A stretch of DNA of 64,000 bases from Candidatus Bathyarchaeota archaeon (GTDB lineage Archaea > Thermoproteota > Bathyarchaeia > 40CM-2-53-6): assembly GCA_005888755.1 (NCBI GenBank), contig VBBQ01000030.1, forward strand, positions 62,001 through 126,000. The letters are read 5' to 3'. Positions 8,527-16,817 of this stretch are shown here, piece by piece (the first letter of the stretch is position 1; each line of letters opens with the position of its first letter). The translations under genes and the position numbers were made by a program. The notes under the pieces were generated by a model that ran no database searches, was not told the origin of the DNA, and saw nothing but the letters and a program-made list of their open reading frames with translations.

Positions 8527-9240
8527 CTGACCGAGAGAAGGATTCGCGGAGTCGTCTTCGACCTAGACAACACTCTCATCCAGTCCAAGAAAGGCGCTCG
8601 CCAGGGCCTCCGAACAGTCGCAACCATCTTCGCGAAACGATTGAGGAAAGAAGGATACCACTACGCCGAGGGAAATCTGCTCAGAAGACTCCGGCTCATC
8701 GATTTGGAAATGCACGGCCGAAAATTTCTGTACAATCGGGATGTTTGGTGGGAGACTCTGCTCAAGCAGCTGGGTTTGTCAATGCTGAAAGCTTCGTGGA
8801 TTCATGGGACAACTCTCCGATATTGGAAGACGTACGCCGGGGCGAGTCCGATTTTCTCCGACACGATGTCGACTATTCAACGACTGAAGAAGGCAGGGTT
8901 TAGACTTGGAATGGTCTCCGACTCAGACGGGACGCCGGGAATGAAAATGAAGAGAATCCGGAGACAGCCGTTTCGGAAGTTTCTTGAGACAATAGTTGTT
9001 GCGGGTGAGGATACACGGAATGTGAAGCCGAGCAGGAGACCCTTTACTCTGGTCGCAGAACAACTCGGCTTACAACCAAGGGACTGCGTCTACATCGGCG
9101 ACAACCCAAACACAGACATTCAAGGAGCAAAGGGAGTTGGTATGATGACGATACTTGTGAAACGTCGAGGCCCTAAGGGCGGACATCCAGATTATCTTGC
9201 TAGATCGTTGAGTGATGTTGCTAGGCTGCTAATTCGCTGA
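8527..9240 (+). CDS. HAD-superfamily hydrolase, probable CTG start
   Basis: A HAD phosphatase of about 237 aa. The nucleophile motif reads GVVFDLDNTLI (Asp12 and Asp14 from the CTG), followed by a helical cap, GMVSDSDGTP (motif II region), a lysine in VKPSRRPF and the motif IV YIGDNPNTDIQGAKG. The catalytic motif lies upstream of the first conventional start (TTG 8641), so the gene must begin earlier. Between the preceding TGA (8518-8520) and the motif the only candidates are CTG 8527 and ATT 8542. An AGGAG lies at 8521-8525, very close to the CTG. The gene is in frame with the nitrilase before it; a readthrough fusion or sequencing error cannot be excluded. Confidence 0.8.
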   Translation: MTERRIRGVVFDLDNTLIQSKKGARQGLRTVATIFAKRLRKEGYHYAEGNLLRRLRLIDLEMHGRKFLYNRDVWWETLLKQLGLSMLKASWIHGTTLRYWKTYAGASPIFSDTMSTIQRLKKAGFRLGMVSDSDGTPGMKMKRIRRQPFRKFLETIVVAGEDTRNVKPSRRPFTLVAEQLGLQPRDCVYIGDNPNTDIQGAKGVGMMTILVKRRGPKGGHPDYLARSLSDVARLLIR

Positions 9241-10085
9241 CCTGTTCCGCAACAGACTGGTTTTTGGAAAACTATTCTTTCTGAATCACGGCCCATCCGT
9301 TCCTTTATGATTCCCGAAAAATCTTCTAGCCTCTCATATCCGATGAATCGTCTGCCAAGATCCATCGCGGCCTTGAGAGTGGTTCCAGATCCCAGAAAGG
9401 GATCCAATACGAGGTCGCCTTCAATGGAAAACATTCGGATCAGTCGTCTTGGAATTTCTTCTGGGAATGCCGCGACGCGCCTTTCAAGCCCCCAGTGCGT
9501 TTGTCTTGTTCCAGTAATGGTCCAGACTTGGGAGAACCATTCGTCTCGTTCTTTCTTGGTGAATTTGCTCCTGTAACGCTTCGGGTCCTTCGGCTCGAAC
9601 GTTCTCAGGCTCCCGTTCCGAAAAATCAAGATGTATTCCATGTCCAGGGTCACGTATGCGTTGGGAGGGAGGAAACCTGAGCCTAGAAACGCTCCCTTTC
9701 CCTTGTACCGGGGCTTCGTAGTGGGCTTCTTCCAGAGAATATAGGGCAGGGTGACTAGACTCAGTCTCTCGAAAGTCTCTATTACACGCGAATGGTTTGG
9801 ATAGAGATGGAACACACCGTCCTTTGTCCGTGTTGCGTCCCCTATGTTGACGCAGGCAATTCCTCCGGGAACAAGGACTCTCTTTACTTCCATCCATGTC
9901 TGGTTGAGGTAGCTGTGCATCGCGTCATAGGATTCTGCGGATTCCTTTCGGAAGAAATCGTCCCATATACCAACCATCGGGTACGGTGGCGAGGTGACGA
10001 CTAGATGCACGGAGCTATCGGATAGTTCTTCCATGCGACGACTGTCACCGATGATAACCCGGTAATCGGCGTTCGCCGCAGGCAG
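9192..10085 (-). CDS. Beta-class DNA methyltransferase (m6A/m4C type)
   Basis: An amino-methyltransferase of about 297 aa that transfers methyl from SAM to adenine N6 or cytosine N4. The catalytic motif IV (VTSPPYPMVG) lies near the N-terminus and the SAM-binding motif (LDPFLGSGTTLKAA) near the C-terminus, the beta-class order. The ATG at 10034 falls inside the conserved stretch VIIGDSRRMEEL, so the start must be upstream; an in-frame TGA (10089-10091) leaves only CTG 10085 as a plausible start. GGGTGA of the preceding gene's end sits about 7 nt before this CTG and may act as ribosome-binding site. No restriction enzyme is adjacent, so it looks like an orphan methylase. The 3' end overlaps the HAD gene on the other strand. 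Confidence 0.85.
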   Translation of the reverse strand: MPAANADYRVIIGDSRRMEELSDSSVHLVVTSPPYPMVGIWDDFFRKESAESYDAMHSYLNQTWMEVKRVLVPGGIACVNIGDATRTKDGVFHLYPNHSRVIETFERLSLVTLPYILWKKPTTKPRYKGKGAFLGSGFLPPNAYVTLDMEYILIFRNGSLRTFEPKDPKRYRSKFTKKERDEWFSQVWTITGTRQTHWGLERRVAAFPEEIPRRLIRMFSIEGDLVLDPFLGSGTTLKAAMDLGRRFIGYERLEDFSGIIKERMGRDSERIVFQKPVCCGTGQRISSLATSLNDLAR

Positions 10086-10092
10086 TTCTCAG

Positions 10093-10836
10093 TCACCCGA
10101 TATATTCAGAACTACCAGAAGATTCTGAGTCTTTGTCGCCGCTCTGTTTGAGTGCGGTCTCGATCTCTTTCGCTTGTCCTTCCAGCTCTGTCATGTCGAT
10201 CTGTAGTCCCAGCTTCTTTACGAGGACGCGAAGGATTACCATCGCTGCGCGAGGGTCGATCATGAACCCGGAGGTTTCCCCGGAGAGAAATAGGCCTTTG
10301 AGGTTTCGGACTTTTGCGAGTCCTGGGATAAGTCCGTTCATCCAAGTGACGGCACCACTGTCGATGATCTTCACACCTAGCTCTTCAAGCTCTTTGACGA
10401 GAACTAGTTCGCTGGCTGCTCCATAGACTTGTGGATGTTCAGCGATCTTGCCGGTGATGAAGGCGCCGACTGTTACGACTGTTTCGACTCCGAGCTTCTC
10501 GGCGAGTTTCACGACAGCTTCTGAGAGACGGAAGGCTCCCTCGGGTAGGATTGGTTGCGCGTCCCCGGTGTATAGGACGAGGTCGGGGCCGGAGTCTCTG
10601 TTGATCCAATAGAATATTTCATGTTTCATCAGGTCAGAGGTTCCGTCTGGCTTGAGGAGCAGGCGAGGCGGGAGATAGTCTGAGTAGAGATAGCCCAAGG
10701 GGATTGCTTTGAGAGCCTTAATCAACTGGTCGAGAACGATCTTGGCCACTCTTCCGCTGTCGGGAAGGCCGGCTATCAGGACCGGAGTCTTTAACGTCGG
10801 AGCCTCGTTGAGATGAAAATCGATACGTTCTCTCAA
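10093..10836 (-). CDS. PAC2-family protein (proteasome assembly chaperone-like)
   Basis: A 247-aa protein of the archaeal PAC2 family, related to eukaryotic proteasome assembly chaperone 2. Family features include LIAGLPDSGRVAKIVLDQLI at the N-terminus, DLVLYTGDAQP, VVTVGAFITGK and the C-terminal GLFLSGETSGFMIDPRAAMVIL. A charged tail follows. TTG start. The gene lies 7 nt upstream of the methyltransferase start and is probably cotranscribed with it. The molecular role in archaea is not settled. Confidence 0.85.
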   Translation of the reverse strand: MRERIDFHLNEAPTLKTPVLIAGLPDSGRVAKIVLDQLIKALKAIPLGYLYSDYLPPRLLLKPDGTSDLMKHEIFYWINRDSGPDLVLYTGDAQPILPEGAFRLSEAVVKLAEKLGVETVVTVGAFITGKIAEHPQVYGAASELVLVKELEELGVKIIDSGAVTWMNGLIPGLAKVRNLKGLFLSGETSGFMIDPRAAMVILRVLVKKLGLQIDMTELEGQAKEIETALKQSGDKDSESSGSSEYIG

Positions 10837-10959
10837 GATCAGATCAAGTCTTTCGAAGCTAGCTCCCGCGGAATCTGCCTGAATCGGGGCTGATAGACAT
10901 TCCCATGTTAGCCTCTCTACTGATTTGAGTGAAAAGAGTCTCTACTTTCTCTCCGTAGA

Positions 10960-11259
10960 ATGTTTATATTCGACGAACCCGGAGCTGACCCTCTCCGCTC
11001 TTTAGGTGTCCAATTGGCAAAATTCATGCTGTCACTCCGCGATGAAAGTTTCGAACTCCTACAAACAGAAGCAAAAGACCGAGGCATATCGATCCAGGAA
11101 TTGATCAGGGCCGTGATCATCCCTGACTGGGTTAAACTAAACAACGCGACCAAGCCCCCTTTCGATAACGGGATCAACGGGCTTCGAGCATACAGATCCA
11201 CGGCTCCCGTGCGCGATCAAGAACAAATGTTCCAGCCTGCAATGAGCAGGATACGATGA
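10960..11259 (+). CDS. Small ribbon-helix-helix-like protein
   Basis: Up to 99 aa. The core, LSLRDESFELLQTEAKDRGI followed by SIQELIRAVIIPDW, has the strand plus two-helix pattern of ribbon-helix-helix (CopG/Arc) DNA-binding proteins. The 5' end of the frame contains a TATA-like TTTATATTC (10963-10971), so the real start may be the ATG at 11026, just ahead of the strand, with 10960-11025 being promoter and leader. A run of nine Ts follows the stop (11280-11288). Likely a small transcription regulator; target unknown. Confidence 0.55.
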   Translation: MFIFDEPGADPLRSLGVQLAKFMLSLRDESFELLQTEAKDRGISIQELIRAVIIPDWVKLNNATKPPFDNGINGLRAYRSTAPVRDQEQMFQPAMSRIR

Positions 11260-11279
11260 CACACGCGATCACGCCTCTC

Positions 11280-11288
11280 TTTTTTTTT
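11280..11288 (+). terminator. T-run terminator
   Basis: Nine consecutive Ts about 20 nt after the stop of the RHH-like gene, preceded by CTCTC. Archaeal intrinsic terminators are commonly simple U-tracts, so this fits. Confidence 0.6.
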
Positions 11289-11429
11289 CGTTCGATCCCC
11301 AGAATCATTTTCCCGATCCCACCTAGGATCCTGGCCCTCCTTAGACTACGTTCCCTTTTGGGACGTCGTTCTCTATCCTGATGATATCTGCACGATCAGT
11401 TTTTCCAGATTCAAGTGGTGATATCGGCG

Positions 11430-11567
11430 ATGAATGATCAATATGGTGAGGCAGTTTTCACAGACAGTTGCCGAGTATCCGGCGGTTTCGATCCGAACCA
11501 GGCTATCAGCGGGGACATGCTCTCTCCTAAACGCACAGGTCGCAAGCATCAGCTATCTCAGCTTTAG
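11430..11567 (+). CDS. Candidate 45-aa protein
   Basis: An ATG at 11430 opens 45 codons ending at TAG 11565-11567. GGTGAT at 11417-11422, a perfect match to the archaeal anti-Shine-Dalgarno, lies 7 nt upstream, which is the main support. The product is polar, with a basic C-terminus (SPKRTGRKHQLSQL). No family is recognised. A long overlapping frame in another register (11434-11715) has no coding features. Confidence 0.3.
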   Translation: MNDQYGEAVFTDSCRVSGGFDPNQAISGDMLSPKRTGRKHQLSQL

Positions 11568-11715
11568 CAGGACTTCTTGTTGGCACCACCATGTCCTTAA
11601 GCATTCAAGCGTCCTAGTCGCCCCATTCTCACTACTCGAGGCAGTGAAGGCTGTTCCCAGCAACAAACTCCACAACTCTTATGGAGTATCATTGATAGTC
11701 CAACAGGGAAGCGCA

Positions 11716-11916
11716 ATGGGAATAGTCTCTGACATCGAGAAGACCTTGCAGATTCCCCGACTAGGGACCGCCTTACTGGCTATCCTCCTCGGTGCCTTGC
11801 TTCTAATGATTCCTTGGTTATTGAACTACCTAATCGCGGTAGGCCTAATCATTTGGGGAATCTCGGAGGCAGTAAAGGCGAGCAACACTTCAAAAAGTTC
11901 TACCCCGACGAAGTAG
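11716..11916 (+). CDS. DUF3096-like small membrane protein
   Basis: A 66-aa protein with two hydrophobic segments separated by a short turn (LGTALLAILLGALLLMIPWL then LNYLIAVGLIIWGI) and a Ser/Thr/Lys tail. The pattern 'LIP.LLNY.VAVYLI..GI' matches small DUF3096-type membrane proteins. I start it at ATG 11716 because the longer frame upstream is unlike a protein. A weak TATA-like CTTATGG lies about 36 nt upstream. Function unknown. Confidence 0.6.
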   Translation: MGIVSDIEKTLQIPRLGTALLAILLGALLLMIPWLLNYLIAVGLIIWGISEAVKASNTSKSSTPTK

Positions 11917-11952
11917 GTCTCAATAGCCAGAGTATGACTCTAGGAACCGTTC

Positions 11953-12396
11953 GTGCATCCGGCCATTAGAAGATACGAAAAGAATGATGAGACCGCCGTT
12001 CTCCAGCTCGCAGAAATATGCTCATGGGACTCCACCCCAACCGAAGCTGACATTCAAGGCTTCCACTCGTCCGAGCCTGACTTCTTCCTAGTAGCAGAGC
12101 TCAACCAAAAAATAATCGGTTTTGTCTACGGCCGTGAATCAAAGAACGTTCCCAATGAAGTCCTGAGGAAATGGAAGGCAACAAGAGTCGGATCCGTCGA
12201 GGTATTGGCAGTCGAGGAAAAGTACAGACGGAGAGGAATCGGAACCCAGCTTCTGAAGAGCCTCTTTCAAGCCTTCACCGAGAGGGGAATCGACACGGTC
12301 ACACTGTCAACACCAGCTGAGGAGATTGCGGCAAAAAGACTGTATGACAAATTGGGATTCGAGACTAGAGGCTATTTCTTGAAGAAGAAACTCTAG
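11953..12396 (+). CDS. GNAT-family N-acetyltransferase
   Basis: A 147-aa single-domain acetyltransferase. The acetyl-CoA loop is seen in VLAVEEKYRRRGIGTQLLK (R-x-x-G-x-G) and the C-terminal part in ERGIDTVTLSTP and AAKRLYDKLGFETRGYFL. Related archaeal enzymes acetylate protein N-termini or small amines; the substrate here is not determined. Start is GTG 11953, since IRRYEKNDETAVLQLAEI gives the normal first strand and helix. Confidence 0.85.
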   Translation: MHPAIRRYEKNDETAVLQLAEICSWDSTPTEADIQGFHSSEPDFFLVAELNQKIIGFVYGRESKNVPNEVLRKWKATRVGSVEVLAVEEKYRRRGIGTQLLKSLFQAFTERGIDTVTLSTPAEEIAAKRLYDKLGFETRGYFLKKKL

Positions 12397-12417
12397 CGGA
12401 ATTGAGAGAACAGGCAG

Positions 12418-12858
12418 CTAGACTATTTTGCTCGCGACTCGATTCTTCTTCGCATCCTCATAGTTCGAGACTTCTATCAGGTTCAGATCAGGGTCCCGGA
12501 AGTACACGGACATGATCTGGCCGAGCGCACCAGTTCTCTTGACAGGGCCCTCTAGTATCCTGACTTTCGATAATTGGAGACGGTTTACAATCTTATCGAT
12601 AGGGGTGGTCGTGGTGAAGCATAGGTCGGCTGAGCCCGGGGTAGCTCTGTAGGCTTTTGGTTCGAGCTCCTTGCCCGCCTCGTGGAGGTTGATCTTTTGG
12701 GATCCAAAAGACAGCGCTTTGCGGCCGTTCTCGAAGGTGACGACTTCCATCCCGAGGACGCTTGAGTAGAATGTGCATGTTGTCTCGATGTTTCTGACTG
12801 TCAGGACGAGATGGTCGAGCCGATCCAGTTTCATAGGAGTTGCCTGCGATCTAGTCAT
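12418..12858 (-). CDS. VOC-family (glyoxalase/dioxygenase-like) protein
   Basis: A 146-aa member of the vicinal oxygen chelate superfamily. Paired beta-alpha-beta-beta-beta modules are visible: [20 protein letters not shown] and, at the end, [16 protein letters not shown]. Probable metal ligands are the His in LDHLVL, the His in INLHEAG and the Glu in LIEVSNY. These usually act as lyases, isomerases or resistance proteins; the reaction is not known. It converges on the GNAT gene. Confidence 0.8.
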   Translation of the reverse strand: MTRSQATPMKLDRLDHLVLTVRNIETTCTFYSSVLGMEVVTFENGRKALSFGSQKINLHEAGKELEPKAYRATPGSADLCFTTTTPIDKIVNRLQLSKVRILEGPVKRTGALGQIMSVYFRDPDLNLIEVSNYEDAKKNRVASKIV

Positions 12859-12925
12859 GTCTGTTGTATAGAAAAAGGAGGGTTGAGCGAAGCGTTGGCT
12901 TCGCCCGTAGAGGTTAGTGTTGAGG

Positions 12926-13486
12926 CTAGTTTTGTACGACTTGGGCTTCTTCTGTCCGGCCGGGGTGCTCGTTTTGAGTGAACATTGCCATGGCCTGTTT
13001 CTGTTTCTCGTCTTTCTCTTTCTTGCTCATGTTGACTTGCTGAGATACAGACCAGTGGTGTCCGTACGGGTCGGTTAGTTGGCCGTAGCGTTCGCCCCAG
13101 AACTGGTTGTCCAATGGCATTGTGACCTTGGCGCCTGCGTCGACGGCTTGCTGCCAGATCTTCTCGATATTGCTGGTGTAGATGTGGAGTGTGACGGGGC
13201 TGTTGCCGAGCATGTCAGGGGATTGAGGGCCGCCGCCCGGGAAGGTGTCGGATAGCATTACTATCGAGTCGCCGATTCTGATGCGCGCGTTCATGATTTT
13301 TCCGTCTGGGATGGCATCTCGTGCCAGTTCTCTTGCGCCGAAGGCTTTCTTGTACCAGTCTATGGCGGCAGCTGCACCATTGATCGTGAGGTATGGTGTT
13401 ACTGTATGGAATCCTGGTGGGATGGGGGCTTTCTTGGGCTTCGCAGTTTTCTTTGCTTTTGCCTTTTTGGATTTGGATTTAGGCAT
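12926..13486 (-). CDS. PhnB-like VOC protein
   Basis: A 186-aa VOC protein of the PhnB/YdcJ type. After a Lys-rich N-terminal tail (about 20 residues) come [34 protein letters not shown], the [13 protein letters not shown] segment and [14 protein letters not shown]. The Lys/Gln/Glu-rich C-terminus is typical. Function unknown. The basic tail may be a charged solubility or nucleic-acid contact region (inference). It is 67 nt upstream of the VOC gene at 12858 and may share its transcript. Confidence 0.82.
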   Translation of the reverse strand: MPKSKSKKAKAKKTAKPKKAPIPPGFHTVTPYLTINGAAAAIDWYKKAFGARELARDAIPDGKIMNARIRIGDSIVMLSDTFPGGGPQSPDMLGNSPVTLHIYTSNIEKIWQQAVDAGAKVTMPLDNQFWGERYGQLTDPYGHHWSVSQQVNMSKKEKDEKQKQAMAMFTQNEHPGRTEEAQVVQN

Positions 13487-14189
13487 GGTCGGGGCTAGTG
13501 AACCCGTGGACTAAAACCTTGCTAGGGGTTTTGGGAGGACAGCTGAATTCCTACGAGATAACAACGCCGAATGTGTCTCGTGTCGTTGCTCGATGAGAGT
13601 AAGATAACCGCTCCTATGGACTGTCTGCTATTTTGGGCCTTGACCGGTTTGAAGCGGTTTTGCGCCTCTAGCGCAAGACAGTACTGGATGAAACCTGTTA
13701 AATGGAATGGTATCGTTTCTTCTTGGTTGATCCTTCTAACATGAGAGAATGCTATGTTTCGAATACTTGCTTAACCTAGATAGTGCCGAGAAGTACATCA
13801 CAATTAGGGGGGAATTTCTGCCGTTTTTTTTGGCGGAGTGCTGACCCTATCAGGAGACATTCGAACGTGATTGATATGGGTATCTTTTGATGTAGAAAGG
13901 GTTCCTGTTGAAGGGCAACGCTTAACGGACGCCAAGCCCTATAGCCGCATGCGTTTCAGTTATGGGCGAGGAAGATCCTTCAATCCCGACTCCCTTAGGG
14001 GAACCTACAAGACTGAATACCTCCGATGGACAGGGACGTAGGGATGTCCACAAGCTACCAGAAGTTGTTCATGGTAGAATGTTATGCGTGGCTCATGGCC
14101 GGATGTGTTATCGAAGAATATCGAGGGTTGGCCTGGGCGAATGGGTTTGCCCCGACGAACGGCATGGGACGCCGATCAAGAGCTCTTGA
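13487..14189. other. About 700 nt without a recognisable gene
   Basis: No frame here shows protein-like features that I can defend. The stretch holds a 6-bp hairpin (TTGCGC, five-base loop, GCGCAA) near 13660-13680 and an eight-T run near 13826-13833 flanked by GCC/GGC that could terminate transcription. The overlapping frames from about 13960 on may be the decayed 5' part of the broken gene at 14190. Confidence 0.5.
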
Positions 14190-14733
14190 AACGACGCCTC
14201 TCCAGGGCTACGAGACAAGAAGCGAGTAAACGTTCCAGCGAATACGGGTCTCGGAGACTACAATCTCACCATTGATGTCTTGTCGTGGCAATATCTAGAT
14301 ACTCAAGCTCAAACATGGATTTCTCTTCAGTCGGCGAGCTTGAGGGAGACCTTGGTCTTGACTAACAATCCGATTCCATCAACCAATCCTCGCTCTAACC
14401 CTTCCAGCTCTGGCCAAAGTCCCTCCACATCGACCAACAAGACGATGAGGTCGTCTGTCTCTTTACTCGGAGTAATTAGTTCGGTCATTATACCCGTCGT
14501 CGTTGCAGGATACGCGGCGCTCGGGGCTTCTAGCCGTTCTATTGTTCGTCAGCCAAGACAGGAAGCGATCGACTAATGGCTCCATTCCTTCATTGAGATT
14601 TTGCCATGGTTGCGGCAGAGAACAGATCCTCGGGTCTTTGACCTGCCCTAGCTGCGGCCTATCTGCTGATCCAACAAAAAGTCCAGAAAGTCGGGAATCA
14701 GTGACATCAGGTCCAAGCCAACTCGCGGCATGA
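14190..14733 (+). pseudogene. Frameshifted membrane-anchored zinc-ribbon protein remnant
   Basis: One frame encodes an extracellular-looking region (NTGLGDYNLTIDVLSWQYLD), a Ser/Pro/Asn-rich linker and the first half of a membrane helix (LLGVISSVIIPVVVAGYAAL). The helix then continues in another frame as LLAVLLFVSQDRKR, followed by a zinc ribbon (CHGCGREQI...CPSCGL). Removing one G from the GGGG near 14522-14525 joins them without a break. No start codon or signal peptide is found, so the 5' part is missing. Either a decayed gene or a homopolymer error. It ends 16 nt from the convergent phosphorylase gene. Confidence 0.55.
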
Positions 14734-14748
14734 GTCTCCCACGGTCGC

Positions 14749-15510
14749 TCATGTGCGGAGTGTTGCGACCGCTTCTAGCACAACCTCCTCTGCTTTCTTC
14801 AAGGCTTCGGCTAGCTCTGGTCGGTCAACGGCTGGCCTCCAGTCTCTCCATAGCTCATCGCTCACTACCAAGAAATTGCAGACCTCTACATTCCGATACA
14901 CTCCTAGCGCGTACATTGCAGAGGTTTCCATGTCCACGCCTAGGATGTCTCGTAGACGATAGTTCTCGATCGTGGTAACCATCTCCCTGTACGGCGCGTC
15001 GGTAGTCCATAGTGGACCCGTGTATGCTACCAATCCTTTTTTGACACGTGCTTTCTCAAGTGCCCGGACCAGTCGCTGGGCTGGACGAATCCCCTCATCG
15101 CTCGATAAATAATGAGGCGATGTCCCCTCTTCTCTAATACATGAGGTCGGAATGAAACAGGTTCCTACTGGCGCTTCAGGCTGAATGCTGCCGGTTAGCC
15201 CCAGTCCCAAGAAGACCCTTGTTCCACAAGCGATCAACTCCTCCATGACCATGACAGTTGCGGGCGCACCCAATGGAAGATTAACGAAAGAAACCTTCTT
15301 TCCACCAATCTCACCATTATACAATGGAAATCGTGGTCCCCACCACCACGACGGCGAGGACACAGCACGGACTGTCCCGGCTAGAGACCTGACAGTACCA
15401 AGGTCCCAGGAGCCAACAACGGTCGGAGCTATTCCGACTTGCTCGACAGAGACTCCCCGCTGGGAAGCCCAGAACTCCGCAGCCATGTCAGCTGAGAGGT
15501 GTTCGCTCAT
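14749..15510 (-). CDS. Nucleoside phosphorylase (PNP/UDP family)
   Basis: A 253-aa phosphorylase that splits nucleosides with phosphate into base and ribose-1-phosphate. Motifs: LGLGLTGSIQPEAPVGTCFI (phosphate and nucleoside site) and the ribose-binding GVDMETSAMYALG near residue 190, followed by the VVSDELWRDW region. Substrate (uridine, purine or methylthioadenosine) is uncertain. It is divergent from a MtnX-like phosphatase whose coding start lies 90 nt away, which hints at a shared nucleoside or methylthio-sugar salvage role (inference). Confidence 0.85.
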   Translation of the reverse strand: MSEHLSADMAAEFWASQRGVSVEQVGIAPTVVGSWDLGTVRSLAGTVRAVSSPSWWWGPRFPLYNGEIGGKKVSFVNLPLGAPATVMVMEELIACGTRVFLGLGLTGSIQPEAPVGTCFIPTSCIREEGTSPHYLSSDEGIRPAQRLVRALEKARVKKGLVAYTGPLWTTDAPYREMVTTIENYRLRDILGVDMETSAMYALGVYRNVEVCNFLVVSDELWRDWRPAVDRPELAEALKKAEEVVLEAVATLRT

Positions 15511-15600
15511 GAGACAGACAACATGTTACATGTGATAGGCTTTGCGAGGATTGTTTTTCAACATCAGTTAGGGAAGAATGGTAGAGAAGCTACGTCTCAA

Positions 15601-16272
15601 TTGAAACTTGCAGTTCTAAGCGACTTCGATGGCACTGTTACGCTCAACGACACCTTCGAGAATGTTCTAGCAAGATTCGGAAAAGGTGACTGGAGAACCG
15701 TTGACGACCAGTGTGTAAGAGGGGAGATCACACTCGAGGATTGCGTCCGACGACAAGGTGCCATGGTTCAGGTCCCACGTTCTCAGATATTGAGCTATTT
15801 AGATGGAGTAACCGAGTTCAGGCCCAACTTCGACAAGCTCATCGAATTTTGCAAGACAAACCACTTCCCACTCGTCATAGTCAGCACTGGCCTGGATTTC
15901 GTCATCAAACATTTTCTAACGCCCAAAAATCTCGAAGACAAAGTGAAATTGTTCGCGGCATCAGCGAAATGTACGCCGACTGGTATCAAATTCAAATGGC
16001 CCAAGCTGAAAAGTAACCGTTCAATGAACTTGAAAGACGACATGGTCCGGTACTACAAGCAGAAGGCTGATACGGTTGCTTACATCGGAGATGGGAGGTG
16101 GGACCTCCACGCGTTGAGGAACGCGGACCGCCGATTCGTGATTAAGAATTCAGAGCTCGCGGGGCTATGCAGAGAACAAGAAATTCAGGCGACGAGAATC
16201 ATCGACTTCCAGGAAGTGGTTGAGGCTCTTCAGAAAGAAATGTCCGAACGAGATTCAAAGCAAGGAAAGTGA
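15601..16272 (+). CDS. MtnX-like HAD-IB phosphatase
   Basis: A 223-aa phosphatase. LAVLSDFDGTVTLNDTFE is HAD motif I, IVSTGLDFVI motif II, and AYIGDGRWDLHALRNAD motif IV. The cap helices and length resemble phosphoserine-phosphatase-like enzymes such as MtnX of methionine salvage. The TTG at 15601 is chosen because it places the nucleophile Asp close to the N-terminus; a longer frame back to 15499 runs into the promoter space of the divergent phosphorylase. Which phosphoester it cleaves is unknown. Confidence 0.78.
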   Translation: MKLAVLSDFDGTVTLNDTFENVLARFGKGDWRTVDDQCVRGEITLEDCVRRQGAMVQVPRSQILSYLDGVTEFRPNFDKLIEFCKTNHFPLVIVSTGLDFVIKHFLTPKNLEDKVKLFAASAKCTPTGIKFKWPKLKSNRSMNLKDDMVRYYKQKADTVAYIGDGRWDLHALRNADRRFVIKNSELAGLCREQEIQATRIIDFQEVVEALQKEMSERDSKQGK

Positions 16273-16315
16273 GTAGCAAGGTGTCTCCATTCGGCCCTTT
16301 CTATTGCGTGTTCAG

Positions 16316-16798
16316 ATGGGACCTATCCAAGTTCGATTATCCAGGCCCAACAATCCGAAGATCTAAGAATCAAGTTTGGTTCAGAGAACGAAATCGGCTC
16401 GGCGGCAAGAGTATGGTATGAAGGTCTCGGCCAAGAAGAAGGTTCTCCCTGGACGAGTTATCTGAAGAAATGGACACCCGCAACCGCAGCAAAACGGTTT
16501 CTAGCTCCAAGAAACGACTCGGCGAGAGGATGTTGGTCGCTGAGAAAGAAGAGACGATTGTTGGAATCAACGGGATAATCTCCGAGAGGAACTCAGGTAA
16601 AGGCGGTTCTTCACCGGAATAGTCGTCTCGCCCAGCTATCGGAGGCAAGGAATCGGATTGCTAATCCTGCACAAGACTCTCTTGGATCTGAAGGCGGAGG
16701 GCCTCCGACGCGCGGAAGTAGAAGCAATTCACGGGATTCTCGCAGCGAAATATCTCTATCCGAAATATGGAGGAAAAAGCATCCAGGTCCATGCATAG
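16316..16798 (+). pseudogene. Decayed GNAT acetyltransferase
   Basis: Three registers together spell a GNAT domain. One has KFGSENEIGSAARVWYEGL, another RMLVAEKEETIVGINGIISE, and a third TGIVVSPSYRRQGIGLLILH with LEGLRRAEVE-like helix and AAKYLYPKYGGKSI, ending at TAG 16796-16798. The acetyl-CoA loop RRQGIG is intact but no single frame spans it. At least two frameshifts are needed, so this is more likely a decayed gene than one sequencing error. Confidence 0.6.
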
Positions 16799-16817
16799 CG
16801 AAATCTGCGCCTTCTGG

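Noticed and set aside
8517-8903. 128-codon frame starting at the nitrilase stop
   Set aside because: It runs out of register with the HAD gene, is very rich in Arg and has no motif; the HAD register carries the catalytic motifs.
11434-11715. 94-codon N-terminal extension of the small membrane protein
   Set aside because: Composition is unlike a protein domain (scattered Cys/His/Ser), and a good ATG at 11716 begins a typical small membrane protein.
13962-14275. Three overlapping frames between 13962 and 14275
   Set aside because: None shows motifs or sensible composition, and they overlap each other in different registers. At most they are the decayed 5' part of the broken gene at 14190.
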